Shown: piece after piece, positions 51,622 through 60,994 of the stretch
Layout of the letters: the number at the start of each line of letters is the position of its first letter
How positions within the stretch are numbered: position 1 is the first letter of the stretch
Source: Thalassoglobus polymorphus
GTDB taxonomy: Bacteria; Planctomycetota; Planctomycetia; Planctomycetales; Planctomycetaceae
Assembly (NCBI RefSeq): GCF_007744255.1
Contig: NZ_CP036267.1
Span: 3,041,500-3,105,499, forward strand
Direction: 5' to 3'
Length of the DNA stretch: 64,000 nt
Program-made: the position numbers and the translations under genes
The notes under the pieces: model-generated
Told to the model about the DNA's origin: nothing
Database searches by the model: none
Seen by the model: only the letters and a program-made list of their open reading frames with translations

Positions 51622-53274
51622 TTATTTTTCTTTCTCTGCCGGCTTCTCTTCCGGCTTTTCTTCCGGTTTAGCAGGTATCGTCAGCCAGAGGTCTGATGTC
51701 GTGAGCGGTGTTACCTGGAGTGGGCTCGTCGCGATGACTTCAGATTTCTCATCCCCAATACTGCCGACAATTTGAATCGGACCTTGAAAACCAGCTGCGT
51801 TTTTCACATCGATCTTCAATGTCACTTTCTTGGCTGAATCCCCTTTTGCTTCAGACTTGACGGCCTCAGCGGTCGCACCTTCCGGAAGATTCTTCACCGA
51901 GACAAGGAGTTCCTTGTTGAACCCATGCAAACGATTGATCGCCACTGGAATTTCAATCGGTTTATCTCGTTTCGCCTCAAAATGGTCAGCAGTGACTGTC
52001 AAATCAGCTCTGGGAGTATTGAGCTCAGCAGTCAGTAAATAAACATAACGAAATCCTGCATGATTGAACCTGTCGCTGATTTCAAGCTGATACTCTCCGT
52101 CGGATGGAACTTTCCAAGCATTGTTAATGTCTTGGTCTTTCCGGCTGATATCGTCGAACTCTTTGAGCACTTTGCCTTGGCTGTCTCGGATTTTCAACAC
52201 TGGATCGAGATGAGAACCAATCGCACGAGCTTGAACGCGAAGCTGTAACGATTCCCCTTTCTTACCAGTGAATCGAAAGACATCGAGTTCTTCTGATTTC
52301 TCGATCACACCACTCACCGCAAAAGGAATAGTCTGCACAGCTTTGGCAGCATCTGCTTCAGTGACAGGATTCTGCTTTGCGATTAGCTGATGGATTTGAT
52401 GAAACGCTGAGGTCGTTCCAGATTCAAGCTGCTTGGGATCAGCTTTGTCCAGATTCCATCCAAGTGGCTTTCCTGAAGTAACAGTCCGCGACGTGACAAA
52501 GGGGCCAGAGGTGAGAGTCAGTCGATAACGATAGGTCGAACCGCCCGCAAAATTGATGGTACTATTCGGAGTTGCCGGGAAGCAAAAAATTCTCACCAGA
52601 AACGTCCCTTGATGAGGAGCTTGAAATGCTATCAACGAATCATTTCCATGATCGTCATCGTTTTGCTCAATGACATATCCATCCGCATCTAAAATTTGTA
52701 ATACGGAATCCATTGGTGATTCAAAAGCAGCATGAGCATCGACAGAAGCAACGAGCGTTTCTCCATCGGATAGCGTGACTGCAAAAGTATCAACTTCGCC
52801 CCCTTTGTGCAGGACACCGTTTATCAGGATCGGAAGTGACTCAATTTTTTCAGCTTCCTCTGCAGAGTTGTTTGGTTCTTTCTCAGTCATCTCTGGCAGG
52901 ACACCGACCAGGATCGGAAGTTGAGAAGTTGCTCCTTCGGCATTATGAAAACGCAACCAATGTAATCCCGGCTGAGCATCTGCAGCAGCAGTGATTGTTA
53001 ACTGATCTCCCTTTTCAGAGAACTTGAACTCACCAAGAGCATTGCTCGACGACACGACAGAAACTGGCTGAGTTCCCGGTTTCCCAGTCAGTTTGAACTC
53101 AACTGTTGAACCTTGCTGCAGTCCGGGAGGAAAGATCGATGTGATTGCAGGCGCTTCAGCAGCAAGTTCAGAAGCTGCAAAAAACGTCATTGCAAGTAAA
53201 CCGAGTAACGGACGGCAGAGCATGACAACTAAACTGTTCAACCGAAGATGAACAGGAAGAGAGCAGAATTTCAT
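51622..53274 (-). CDS. PPC-domain secreted protein
   Basis: A 550-aa exported protein with a signal segment (VVMLCRPLLGLLAMTFFAAS) followed by an Ig-like start (APAITSIFPPGLQQGSTVEF). Two pre-peptidase C-terminal (PPC) type beta domains are readable: INGVLHKGGEVDTFAVTL with HAAFESPMDSVLQILDADGY, and FAVSGVIEKSEELDVFRFTG with GSHLDPVLKIRDSQGK. The C-terminus is a Lys/Glu/Pro-rich tail. The start at 53274 has an AAGG site; ATGs at 53319 and 53223 are alternatives. It is the last gene of the DUF1549-DUF1501-PPC set on this strand, a grouping common in planctomycetes, where the PPC protein is thought to bind or scaffold. No enzyme motif was seen. Confidence 0.82.
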   Translation of the reverse strand: MKFCSLPVHLRLNSLVVMLCRPLLGLLAMTFFAASELAAEAPAITSIFPPGLQQGSTVEFKLTGKPGTQPVSVVSSSNALGEFKFSEKGDQLTITAAADAQPGLHWLRFHNAEGATSQLPILVGVLPEMTEKEPNNSAEEAEKIESLPILINGVLHKGGEVDTFAVTLSDGETLVASVDAHAAFESPMDSVLQILDADGYVIEQNDDDHGNDSLIAFQAPHQGTFLVRIFCFPATPNSTINFAGGSTYRYRLTLTSGPFVTSRTVTSGKPLGWNLDKADPKQLESGTTSAFHQIHQLIAKQNPVTEADAAKAVQTIPFAVSGVIEKSEELDVFRFTGKKGESLQLRVQARAIGSHLDPVLKIRDSQGKVLKEFDDISRKDQDINNAWKVPSDGEYQLEISDRFNHAGFRYVYLLTAELNTPRADLTVTADHFEAKRDKPIEIPVAINRLHGFNKELLVSVKNLPEGATAEAVKSEAKGDSAKKVTLKIDVKNAAGFQGPIQIVGSIGDEKSEVIATSPLQVTPLTTSDLWLTIPAKPEEKPEEKPAEKEK

Positions 53275-53407
53275 CTCAACGCCTTGTGAGTTGACGCAAA
53301 CGATGCAGTGAGGAGGCACCGACTAAGGGCGCCTCGCACACTCACGAGCCATGGGGACACAATCGAGCAAAACGCTCTTCGCGAACACAAAGGAACACGA
53401 AAACGTC

Positions 53408-54754
53408 TTAGCCCATGAGTTCGGTGATGGGGGTCGGGTCGCTGACAAGGTGAGTTGGACGTCCAAGCGGCGTATACAGCATTTGATCTGGATCAATTCC
53501 GAGCTTGCGATAAACAGTCGACGCGAAATTCTCCGGAGAAAGGACTCGATCAACAGCTGAGTACCCTTGTCGATCCGTTGCTCCAACGATCGTTCCGCCA
53601 GGAGTTCCCGCCCCGGCCATCAGCACGGACATTGCATTTGACCAGTGGTCACGTCCGCCATCTTTATTGATCTGAGGTGTCCGCCCGAATTCTCCCAACA
53701 CAACGACAAGTGTTTCATCGAGGAGACCGCGTTCTTCCAGATCAGTGATTAGCGTTGCAATTGTATTGTCGACACCCGGAAGGCGTTTTCGACAACTCGG
53801 GAACAGTCCACGATGATGATCCCAGCCACCCTCATAGAGAGTCACAAAAGGGACACCAGCTTCGACGAGGCGTCGACCAAGAAGCGCTCGTTGACCGAAT
53901 GGATTTCTACCGTATCGGTCCCGAAGTTCCCCGTCTTCCTGGTTAATGTCAAACGCCTTCTGCGCGCTTGGAGAAGACATCAGATCGTAACTTTGTGTGT
54001 AATATTCATCGAGCGACTTTGCCGGATCACCACTGGCTCGATTTTCGAATCGAGGTAGCTGATCGACAACCGACCGCAGGTCTTTGCGACTGACAAAACG
54101 CTCTTCTTCCAGACCACGCGGGAGAGCAACGTCTCGCACACGGAAGTTACTGCTGTTGGGGTTATCGGGAACAACAAATGGCGCGTACTGCGCACCAAGG
54201 AAGTTCGGTCCCCCTGAACGGGACATGCTTGGAATGGAAAAATATGCAGGAAGTCCATTTTTGTGTCCGCGATCATGTGCAGTCACAGACCCAAGGCTTG
54301 GATGGAAACTGACGAATGCTCCGCAACCAACCGGAATTCGAGGTGGGGCACCGGTCATCATGTAGTGATTGCCAGCTCCGTGGTTTCCTTGATTGTGTCG
54401 GATCGACCGAATAATCGACAGTTTGTCTGCGATCCCGGCCAACTTCGTCATGTGCTCAGAAAAATGCACACCCGGAATTTTGGTTTCAATAGGGAAGAAC
54501 TCACCACGAATCTCACTTGGGGCAAGTGGCTTGGGATCGAATGTTTCATAGTGAGTTGGACCACCATCCAACCAGACAAGAATACAGCTCTTGGCTTTCG
54601 CTGTGGGATGTCCTGCTTGTTCACCTGCGTTGGCACGAAGGGAAAGCAAATCGGCAAAACCAGTTCCAAACGCAGCGGTGAGTCCGAACTGGAGACAGTT
54701 TCTGCGACTGATTCCGTTACAGTTTCGATTGATCGTTTTCTTCAAGGTAGGCAT
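53408..54754 (-). CDS. DUF1501 domain protein (third paralogue)
   Basis: A 448-aa DUF1501 protein with a twin-arginine-like signal (GISRRNCLQFGLTAAFG). Family motifs are CILVWLDGGPTHYETFDPKP, the histidine-rich SIRHNQGNHGAGNHYMMTG, VVVLGEFGRTPQINKDGGRDHWSNA and SVLMAGAGTPGG. It lies 68 bases after the DUF1549 gene and before the PPC gene. Compared with the two other copies it is of the shorter HYETFDPKP subtype, which usually travels with Ig-containing DUF1549 proteins, as here. Confidence 0.92.
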   Translation of the reverse strand: MPTLKKTINRNCNGISRRNCLQFGLTAAFGTGFADLLSLRANAGEQAGHPTAKAKSCILVWLDGGPTHYETFDPKPLAPSEIRGEFFPIETKIPGVHFSEHMTKLAGIADKLSIIRSIRHNQGNHGAGNHYMMTGAPPRIPVGCGAFVSFHPSLGSVTAHDRGHKNGLPAYFSIPSMSRSGGPNFLGAQYAPFVVPDNPNSSNFRVRDVALPRGLEEERFVSRKDLRSVVDQLPRFENRASGDPAKSLDEYYTQSYDLMSSPSAQKAFDINQEDGELRDRYGRNPFGQRALLGRRLVEAGVPFVTLYEGGWDHHRGLFPSCRKRLPGVDNTIATLITDLEERGLLDETLVVVLGEFGRTPQINKDGGRDHWSNAMSVLMAGAGTPGGTIVGATDRQGYSAVDRVLSPENFASTVYRKLGIDPDQMLYTPLGRPTHLVSDPTPITELMG

Positions 54755-54822
54755 GGAGTCATCCTCAAAAGGGGATGGGAGGGAAATAGGAGGGATGGTC
54801 GTAGATGTTTCTTTCTTTCCGG

Positions 54823-57051
54823 TTAGTCTTTAAAGACAAACTCAGGGGTATTCATCAACGCCCACATTAAGTCTTCGGTAGTCTGACGACGCAGTGTGAG
54901 TGCGTCAGCTTCACTTTCTTTATTGTCGTATAAATTGACGGCGATGTCCAACTCTTTCTCATTCGGGTATCGAGAGTAGATCGCAAGGTAGAGGTTTTTA
55001 ACGATTTCTTCAGGCGGAAGTTCGCTCTTCGCGAGTTCGACAGCCCAACCTTGTTCGGAAGTCACCTTCTTGAAAAGGTTTTCCGAATTCATCAGATGTA
55101 ACGTTTGTACGACTGTAGGGTCTGATGTTCGCTCGCACGGCGGATCCTGGTTTGGATCGGGGCGACCGTATGCATCCAGAAACAAAGAACGAATTCGATG
55201 TGTCCAAAGTTCCTTTGCTTTTGTATTTGGTGCCATTCCTGAGAACGATTCGGGAACCCCGGTGATTTGAACAACCGAATCAAGCAACACTTCAGCTCGT
55301 AATCGCTCGCGGAAGTGTCGAGAGAAATAACGTGTATCCACAGCATTTCGCTCTGTCGGTACTGAACTCAATGCATAGGTATTGGACAACACGATGTGGC
55401 GAATCAATTTCTTCAAGTCGAAATCGTTCTCGGCAAGGTAGTCTCCCAAGTACTTCAGTAACTCTGGATTCACTGCGGGGTTCGTGGCTCGCAAATCGTC
55501 GACAGGAGTCACCAGTCCCATCGTCATTAAGTCCGTCCAGACACGGTTTGCAATTGTCTGGCAGAAGTAATCATTGTCGGCAGAGGCCATCCAATCTGCG
55601 AGCGCAATTCGCGGATCAGTCCCCTCGGGAATTTCTGTAGATTCACCGTACAGTGGTTTGGGAGCCAGCACTTCGTTCGTAAGGGGGTGGCGAACATCAC
55701 CTCGACCTCTGTTGTAAATAAACTCTTCCGATCCAGAAATCGGTGGCGACAATCCAGTTCCCTTGTGGCCGAGCTTCGCGAAATAGGCAGCGAAGCTGTA
55801 AAAGTCTTCCTGCCCGTAAACTTCAAACGGATGGTGATGACACTTCGCGCATTCCAACCGAATTCCGAGAAACAATTGACTCACAATAGTTGTCAATTCG
55901 TCGGGGCTGCGGCGATCTCGGTATAAGGTCACATTCCCCTCTCGGAATGTACTCCCCTGTGCTGTGATGAGTTCTTTGACAAACTCGTCGTACGGCTGGT
56001 TCTTGCGGAAAGCCCCACGAATCCAGGCGTCGTAATTCATCACAGCTTTGATACCGACACGGTAAGGGTTCGGACGCAACAGGTCGGCCCATTTGTTCGC
56101 CCAGTGCTCCGCATATTCCGGCTTGTTCAGTAACTCATCAACAAGTGCAGTCCGTTTTTCGGCGGACTCATTACTAAGATATGTGCGAGCTTCCTCGGCT
56201 GTTGGAAGACGACCAATAATATCGACGTAGGCACGTCGCAAGAATCGATGCTCGGGAGCAGGATCTGAAGAATCGAGACCTAAGCGGGTCAACGTTTTAG
56301 CGACCATTTGATCGACAGGATGATCGCTGGCCAATGAGACTGGTGGGGGTGCGGTGCCAGGAGATGGGACCGAGCCGGTGAAGATTGCAAAGTGTCCGGA
56401 ATAGCGGGCCATAATTGCCGCTTCCCCCGTGATATTTCCGGCAGTGACGACGCCGTCTTCATCGACAGCGACAATCGGCGCTTCGTTCGATTGATAAATC
56501 GACATGTCCGTCACATCACGAGTTGTCCCATCGGAATAGTGTGCGATCACCGTAAGCTGTTGCTTGCCGTGGTGGGGAAGAATTTTCTCTGTTGGTGTGA
56601 CAGTGACATTTTCCAGAGTGGGTGTATTCGGGACTGACCGAGGAGCGCCGGCGCGAATCCAGTCCAACAACAACTGATAGCCAGCGCTATCAGCCTTCAA
56701 CCTGACCCCTCCGCCGTGCGGAGCTTCTCCCAGAGGCTTCCTCAGCAACAAACTGGACTCCGGGCGTGTTAATGAAATACGACGACCGCGAGTCTGTTTT
56801 GCCAACGCGTTGTGATCAAAATCAGAATCGAATCCAAGCAAAGAGAGTTGAAAACCGTTCTGCCCACGTTGTTTTCCGTGGCAGGCCCCCGAGTTGCAAC
56901 CGAAGCGTGTCAGCACCGGTTGAATGTCTCGATCGAAGTCAATTTCTTCGGGAGCAAGTCGGGTTTGATCGTCCGCTTCCACAGACAAGCTCAGCCCCAA
57001 CATTACAACTGCCAGGACGAGTAGAGATTCGGATATTCTTTTTGCAGGCAT
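54823..57051 (-). CDS. DUF1549/DUF1553 protein with Ig-like domain and CX4CH motif
   Basis: A 742-aa secreted protein. It has a signal peptide (SLLVLAVVMLGLSLSV), then an N-terminal cytochrome-like segment with RFGCNSGACHGKQRGQNGFQ, where the heme-type motif is CNSGACH (CX4CH instead of CX2CH). A bacterial Ig-like (BIG2) domain follows (LTVIAHYSDGTTRDVTD, SIYQSNEAPIVAVDEDGVVT, about residues 170-240). DUF1549 is next (RRAYVDIIGRLPTAEEARTY, YAEHWANKWADLLRPNPY, RLECAKCHHHPFEVYGQEDF), then DUF1553 (TIANRVWTDLMTMGLVTP, GRPDPNQDPPCERTSDP). The start at 57051 is chosen because it begins the signal peptide; the frame is open to 57138. It heads the operon with DUF1501 and PPC genes. Confidence 0.9.
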   Translation of the reverse strand: MPAKRISESLLVLAVVMLGLSLSVEADDQTRLAPEEIDFDRDIQPVLTRFGCNSGACHGKQRGQNGFQLSLLGFDSDFDHNALAKQTRGRRISLTRPESSLLLRKPLGEAPHGGGVRLKADSAGYQLLLDWIRAGAPRSVPNTPTLENVTVTPTEKILPHHGKQQLTVIAHYSDGTTRDVTDMSIYQSNEAPIVAVDEDGVVTAGNITGEAAIMARYSGHFAIFTGSVPSPGTAPPPVSLASDHPVDQMVAKTLTRLGLDSSDPAPEHRFLRRAYVDIIGRLPTAEEARTYLSNESAEKRTALVDELLNKPEYAEHWANKWADLLRPNPYRVGIKAVMNYDAWIRGAFRKNQPYDEFVKELITAQGSTFREGNVTLYRDRRSPDELTTIVSQLFLGIRLECAKCHHHPFEVYGQEDFYSFAAYFAKLGHKGTGLSPPISGSEEFIYNRGRGDVRHPLTNEVLAPKPLYGESTEIPEGTDPRIALADWMASADNDYFCQTIANRVWTDLMTMGLVTPVDDLRATNPAVNPELLKYLGDYLAENDFDLKKLIRHIVLSNTYALSSVPTERNAVDTRYFSRHFRERLRAEVLLDSVVQITGVPESFSGMAPNTKAKELWTHRIRSLFLDAYGRPDPNQDPPCERTSDPTVVQTLHLMNSENLFKKVTSEQGWAVELAKSELPPEEIVKNLYLAIYSRYPNEKELDIAVNLYDNKESEADALTLRRQTTEDLMWALMNTPEFVFKD

Positions 57052-57185
57052 CAAGGTGAGGAACCTTCCAATACAATTGGGGAGCCAGTGGGGGCAGGTT
57101 GCCGGAGCTGGTGACAAAATCAGGTAAATATTGACCATCAGCGAGGCATGTTATCAGTGAGGCAGATTAACTGTTACTGAATATC

Positions 57186-57227
57186 TGTCACACTGTATTA
57201 TGTGTCACACGGTCTGAAGTATCACAC
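57186..57227. promoter_or_regulatory. Three TCACAC motifs at exact 17-bp spacing
   Basis: TGTCACAC at 57186 and at 57203 and TATCACAC at 57220 share TCACAC at 57188, 57205 and 57222, each 17 bases apart with 9-base spacers. The array lies about 135 bases upstream of the DUF1549-DUF1501-PPC operon start (57051, minus strand). Regular iteration on a near two-turn period is typical of operator or activator sites; the factor is unknown. Confidence 0.4.
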
Positions 57228-57950
57228 TGATTGATTGCCGCATTAAGAGGTGCACTTCAAAGAGAGTACATGAGAATGCGGTATTCAAACGGTGGGATTT
57301 CATTTGTGTGCTGAAATAAGGTGGGTGTTCTATCAACTGATCCCTAAAAAATTCATCGCAGTATTCATCATAGTGGGTTCAGGCCACTGCGATTTCAGAA
57401 AGGAACTCAACTCAGTAGAACATTACTTCATTATACATCGATTTGATCCCGTTGATCAATGATCAACTTTCTTCCAAGTCTGTTTATGGGGGCAATTTCT
57501 AATTTGTGTATTCTTTTTGTGATTGAAGGACAACTGTCAGGAAGAGAGATAGAACGGGTCATGCTGCTTTTCACGGAGTTGGTGATGAAGAAAGACTTCT
57601 GCCCCAAAACCATGAAAGACAGAGTCAAGAATGCTCCCGCCGGCCTGTCTGAAATCTTCCGTTTGAATTTGTTCTGGGCTCGCTCTTCTTTAATGGAATC
57701 ATGGCATTTCTCCATGTTTTCCAAGACTCTCTTTTGTGACAACTTTTATACCAGCTTAGTCGCGAGCTTAAGCCGCTTCAGAACATCTCGAAACCTGTCA
57801 CCCATTCACTGAAGTCGATATATCCCTCTCATTGAGAATTCGTTTACTGCGAACACTTGAGTGTTTTGGGGCAAGGGAGGAATCGTTAAACTGAAGTCAC
57901 TCTGCTTGCGAACAAATCGACGTCACTTTTCTCAAACTTTCAGTTCTGCC
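57228..57950. other. Intergenic region, no gene recognised
   Basis: Two open frames oppose each other (57459-57812 plus, 57431-57742 minus) but neither has a domain or convincing ribosome site. A 7-bp inverted repeat GTTGATC/GATCAAC lies at 57451-57467. The thiG frame is open back to 57861. Confidence 0.4.
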
Positions 57951-58790
57951 ATGACAACTCCCGCCACGAAATTGCTCAACCAGACATTAGTTGTTGGCTC
58001 TCACGAATTTCGCTCCCGGCTGATTTTGGGTACGGGGAAGTATTCGACATACGAATTGATGCAAGAGTGTCTGGCAGAAAGCGAAGCAGAAGTGATTACC
58101 GTAGCAGTTCGGCGAGAAAGGCTGATCGATGCGGACGGTCGTAACATTCTGGATTTCATTGACCTGGACCGATACACCATTCTTCCAAACACAGCTGGCT
58201 GCTTTAATGCCGAGGACGCAGTCCGTGTCGCTCGATTAGGCAGAGAGATTCTCGAAGGCCTCGAAAACCCTGGAGCTGACTGGGTGAAACTGGAAGTTCT
58301 GGGAGATACGAAAACATTGCTTCCTGATCCTGTTGCCACACTTCAAGCGACAGAAAAATTAGTCGCTGACGGTTTCCAGGTTCTTTGCTACACAACCGAT
58401 GATCCGATTACTGCAAAACGCCTGAAAGAAGCAGGTGCGACGTCGGTCATGCCAGCTGGCAGTCCTATCGGCAGTGGGCAAGGCTTGCTCAATCAGAATA
58501 ACATTCGAATCTGTCTCGAATATCTCAAAGAGAACGATGCGGACTATCCTGTGATCGTTGATGCCGGTGTCGGCACCGCCAGCGATGTCGCCATTGCGAT
58601 GGAACTGGGATGTGACGGAGTCTTGCTGAACACCGGAATCGCCTCAGCTGGAAATCCTCTCCTGATGGCAAGCGCAATGCGAGATGCCTGTCGAGCAGGT
58701 CGCATGGCTGCCCATGCAGGTCGAATTCCCAGAAAACTTTACGCAACGGCCTCCAGCCCCGAAACGGGAACTATCTCTGCAAGCCAGTGA
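57951..58790 (+). CDS. thiG: Thiazole synthase ThiG
   Basis: A 279-aa TIM-barrel enzyme that makes the thiamine thiazole phosphate from 1-deoxyxylulose-5-phosphate, dehydroglycine and ThiS thiocarboxylate. Motifs are [18 protein letters not shown], the catalytic-lysine region [50 protein letters not shown] and [15 protein letters not shown]. The start at 57951 (MTTPATKLL) matches the family. No ThiS or ThiE gene is adjacent, and no TPP riboswitch pattern was seen upstream. The dehydroglycine would come from ThiO, encoded at 10573-11661. Confidence 0.97.
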   Translation: MTTPATKLLNQTLVVGSHEFRSRLILGTGKYSTYELMQECLAESEAEVITVAVRRERLIDADGRNILDFIDLDRYTILPNTAGCFNAEDAVRVARLGREILEGLENPGADWVKLEVLGDTKTLLPDPVATLQATEKLVADGFQVLCYTTDDPITAKRLKEAGATSVMPAGSPIGSGQGLLNQNNIRICLEYLKENDADYPVIVDAGVGTASDVAIAMELGCDGVLLNTGIASAGNPLLMASAMRDACRAGRMAAHAGRIPRKLYATASSPETGTISASQ

Positions 58791-58798
58791 CTCTCTTT

Positions 58799-58877
58799 AG
58801 AACTGATCCTGAAACTTAAAATTGCTCTCTCAAACGTTAAGAAAAGCGGCTATCCCAGAGGTTTTCGGACTGGTTCT
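58799..58877 (+). repeat. Palindromic dispersed repeat, family B
   Basis: It runs from AGAACTGATCCTGAAACTT through GCTCTCTCAAACGTTAAG to GGTTTTCGGACTGGTTCT. It fills the convergent space between thiG and the PhnP-like gene. It matches the inverted copy at 63143-63220 over its whole length with few changes. Confidence 0.75.
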
Positions 58878-58888
58878 AAACCGCCAGC

Positions 58889-59674
58889 TTACAGCATGAT
58901 CACTTGTTGATCGTAAGAGAGTTCAACGCCGTCCGGCAGCTGCAGGTTCGTTTCTTCGTATCCTAAGCGGTGGGAAACGTGGGTCAAAAAAGTTTGCTGA
59001 GGCTGAAGCCGCTCGACCACTTCGAGCGCTCCTTCAATGTTGAAATGAGTCGGGTGTGGTTCAAAATGGATTGCCCCAAGAACGAGGACTCGTAATCCTT
59101 CGAGCAGCGGCCAGCTTTCATCCGGAATCTGACTAACGTCCGTGCAGAAAGCGACATCGTTGATTCGATACCCCAGCACGGGAAGTCGGCCGTGAATTAA
59201 TCGAATCGGCTGGATGGTTAATCCACAGAGTTCGAAAGGCCTCAGGCCGATCTCACGGAATGTGAGCATCGGCCTTGAATGCAACGACTTCTTGACAGTC
59301 TCATCAAAGGCGTAAGAGAACGTGCGGCGAATCGTTTCTTCGACAGCATCTTCACAATAGACGGGTACCGGCTCTTTTTTCTTAAACCCGAAGATACGCA
59401 GGTCGTCTAAGCCGAGAATGTGGTCGGCATGACCATGCGTATAAACGACTGCTTCAATCATCTCGATTGATTCACGAATCAATTGCTGCCTGAGTTCCGG
59501 ACCGGTGTCAATCAGAAAAGTTGAATCACCGTTATGCACCGCAACACTCGTGCGCAGCCGCTTGTCTTTCGGGTTTTTGGATGTGCAAACCGGACACTGA
59601 CAACCAATCATCGGAACCCCCATACTGGTCGCGGTTCCGAGAAGCGTCATCCGAGGGGATTCATCAACGCTCAA
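58889..59674 (-). CDS. MBL-fold hydrolase, PhnP-like
   Basis: A 261-aa metallo-beta-lactamase-fold phosphodiesterase-like protein. The N-terminal LLGTATSMGVPMIGCQCPVC, with clustered cysteines that bind a structural zinc in PhnP, is followed by FLIDTGPELRQQL. The metal motif is VYTHGHADHILGLDDLR (HxHxDH), then FCTDVSQIPDESWPLL and HVSHRLGYEETN. PhnP itself hydrolyses cyclic ribose phosphate in phosphonate use, but no phn genes are nearby, so the substrate here is open. Its start overlaps the end of the DUF1444 gene by 4 bases, indicating one transcript. Confidence 0.88.
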   Translation of the reverse strand: MSVDESPRMTLLGTATSMGVPMIGCQCPVCTSKNPKDKRLRTSVAVHNGDSTFLIDTGPELRQQLIRESIEMIEAVVYTHGHADHILGLDDLRIFGFKKKEPVPVYCEDAVEETIRRTFSYAFDETVKKSLHSRPMLTFREIGLRPFELCGLTIQPIRLIHGRLPVLGYRINDVAFCTDVSQIPDESWPLLEGLRVLVLGAIHFEPHPTHFNIEGALEVVERLQPQQTFLTHVSHRLGYEETNLQLPDGVELSYDQQVIML

Positions 59675-60945
59675 TCGACCTCCTCCACTAATTCTGAAAC
59701 ACCATCGGCCGTCAGCAAGAGAAGACGTTTCGTGAGCGGATGATCAGTGTTCTCAAAATCTCGCTCGACCTGTTGTCGAATTTCAGGAAGCATTTCAGGG
59801 GCCTTGATCGATATCGCAATAAAAAAGTCGCGTCCGGGTGCTCCGACGACCAAATCGCTCTGGACTGCCTCGCGCATCCGTGCTCGAAAGGAATCGCAGA
59901 GAAGTCGAGCGGAATTATAGGTGTCCGGCTGATTGGGCATCATCATCCGAGGGTCTCCCTCTTCTGAGGTCGCCACCGCCATTTCCATCGGTTCTTTTTC
60001 GAAGTAACTTCTCAAGTTCTCAATTGCCATTTGATGCAATTCATCTTGCGTCAAAGACCAGTGATCGAGCAGTTCATCGCGGATGTACCAATAGGCGTTA
60101 GCTTCGTCGACCACATACAAAATCACTAACCCGCCGACCCAGGGAGTCCCTACGATATTAGTAAATTTCTCCTTCCAAAGCTCTTCTGGATAGAGCATCG
60201 GCATGAGTCGGTCACGCACAATTTCGAGTGGCGGAGAAGTTTCGTCTTCCCCCCACCCTTGAACCTGGACAGCTGTTGAAAACGCTGGCAGCAAAATCTT
60301 TTCAAACTGATCCGGTTCGCGAATGTAGGCGCGGTAGAAATTCCCGAGGTTGAGTCGGGAAGTCTCAATTTGAATTTGAAACTCCCCTGCCAGATTCACC
60401 GTCAACAAAGGGAATTTAGAGCGTGCCAGCTCCAAAGCATTCTGAGCAAAGACTTCTGGTGGATCTGCAGGCTCTTCACACAGTTCCATGCTCATGAGGA
60501 TCATTCGTACGATTGATTCCAGTTCCGGATCCCGTTCCGAAGTATGCAAAAGGGTGATGACCACCAGCAATCGATCTCGGCGAAACGACCAGATTGTCCA
60601 ACTCCGCCATTCTCCAGGAGCAAGGAGCTTGGCCCACCATTTTCGTGACGGGTCAAGGATTGCATCGCCCTTGACGGTCTCATCTGCTCCAATTTGCTCA
60701 TCTTCGGAAACCGTGACGTTTCGAGATTCTGGAAACTGCTCGACAATATTTTCTAAGCGAGGAAGCTCTCCCTCTTTCTCGTCGCCGAGCCAAACAGTAT
60801 TGATCGCCACGAGCGCCTCAGTCTCTGGAGGACGCAACGCAATAGTCCCCTGACGCTCTTCAGTTTCCCACTGTGGTGGGTGGTGAAGATGGAACCAGTT
60901 CGAGGGACCAACTAATGTTGACCAATGTTCCGGAGCAGAATCCAT
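59671..60945 (-). CDS. DUF1444 domain protein
   Basis: A 424-aa soluble protein. The N-terminal half (PSNWFHLHHPPQWETEER, IALRPPETEALVAINT, WTIWSFRRDRLLVVITLL) resembles a PsbP/Mog1-like alpha-beta domain. The C-terminal half fits DUF1444 (FEKILLPAFSTAVQVQGW, LMPMLYPEELWKEKF, VGGLVILYVVDEANAYWYI, LTQDELHQMAIENL). DUF1444 proteins (YtpQ-like) are of unknown function. Start choice: 60945 (MDSAPEHW) leaves a 49-base gap to the DUF1844 gene; an ATG at 61041 would overlap it. It lies between DUF1844 and the PhnP-like gene on the same strand. Confidence 0.7.
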   Translation of the reverse strand: MDSAPEHWSTLVGPSNWFHLHHPPQWETEERQGTIALRPPETEALVAINTVWLGDEKEGELPRLENIVEQFPESRNVTVSEDEQIGADETVKGDAILDPSRKWWAKLLAPGEWRSWTIWSFRRDRLLVVITLLHTSERDPELESIVRMILMSMELCEEPADPPEVFAQNALELARSKFPLLTVNLAGEFQIQIETSRLNLGNFYRAYIREPDQFEKILLPAFSTAVQVQGWGEDETSPPLEIVRDRLMPMLYPEELWKEKFTNIVGTPWVGGLVILYVVDEANAYWYIRDELLDHWSLTQDELHQMAIENLRSYFEKEPMEMAVATSEEGDPRMMMPNQPDTYNSARLLCDSFRARMREAVQSDLVVGAPGRDFFIAISIKAPEMLPEIRQQVERDFENTDHPLTKRLLLLTADGVSELVEEVD

Positions 60946-60994
60946 GGCAAAACTCGGATCATCCTTGGCGAAAACGTCTGACTGTTCATCAGCG

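Noticed and set aside
57431-57812. Opposed open frames of 103 and 117 codons
   Set aside because: They overlap on opposite strands and neither has family features or a good start region.
57861-57950. TPP riboswitch upstream of thiG
   Set aside because: None of the conserved TPP-aptamer blocks is present in the upstream sequence.
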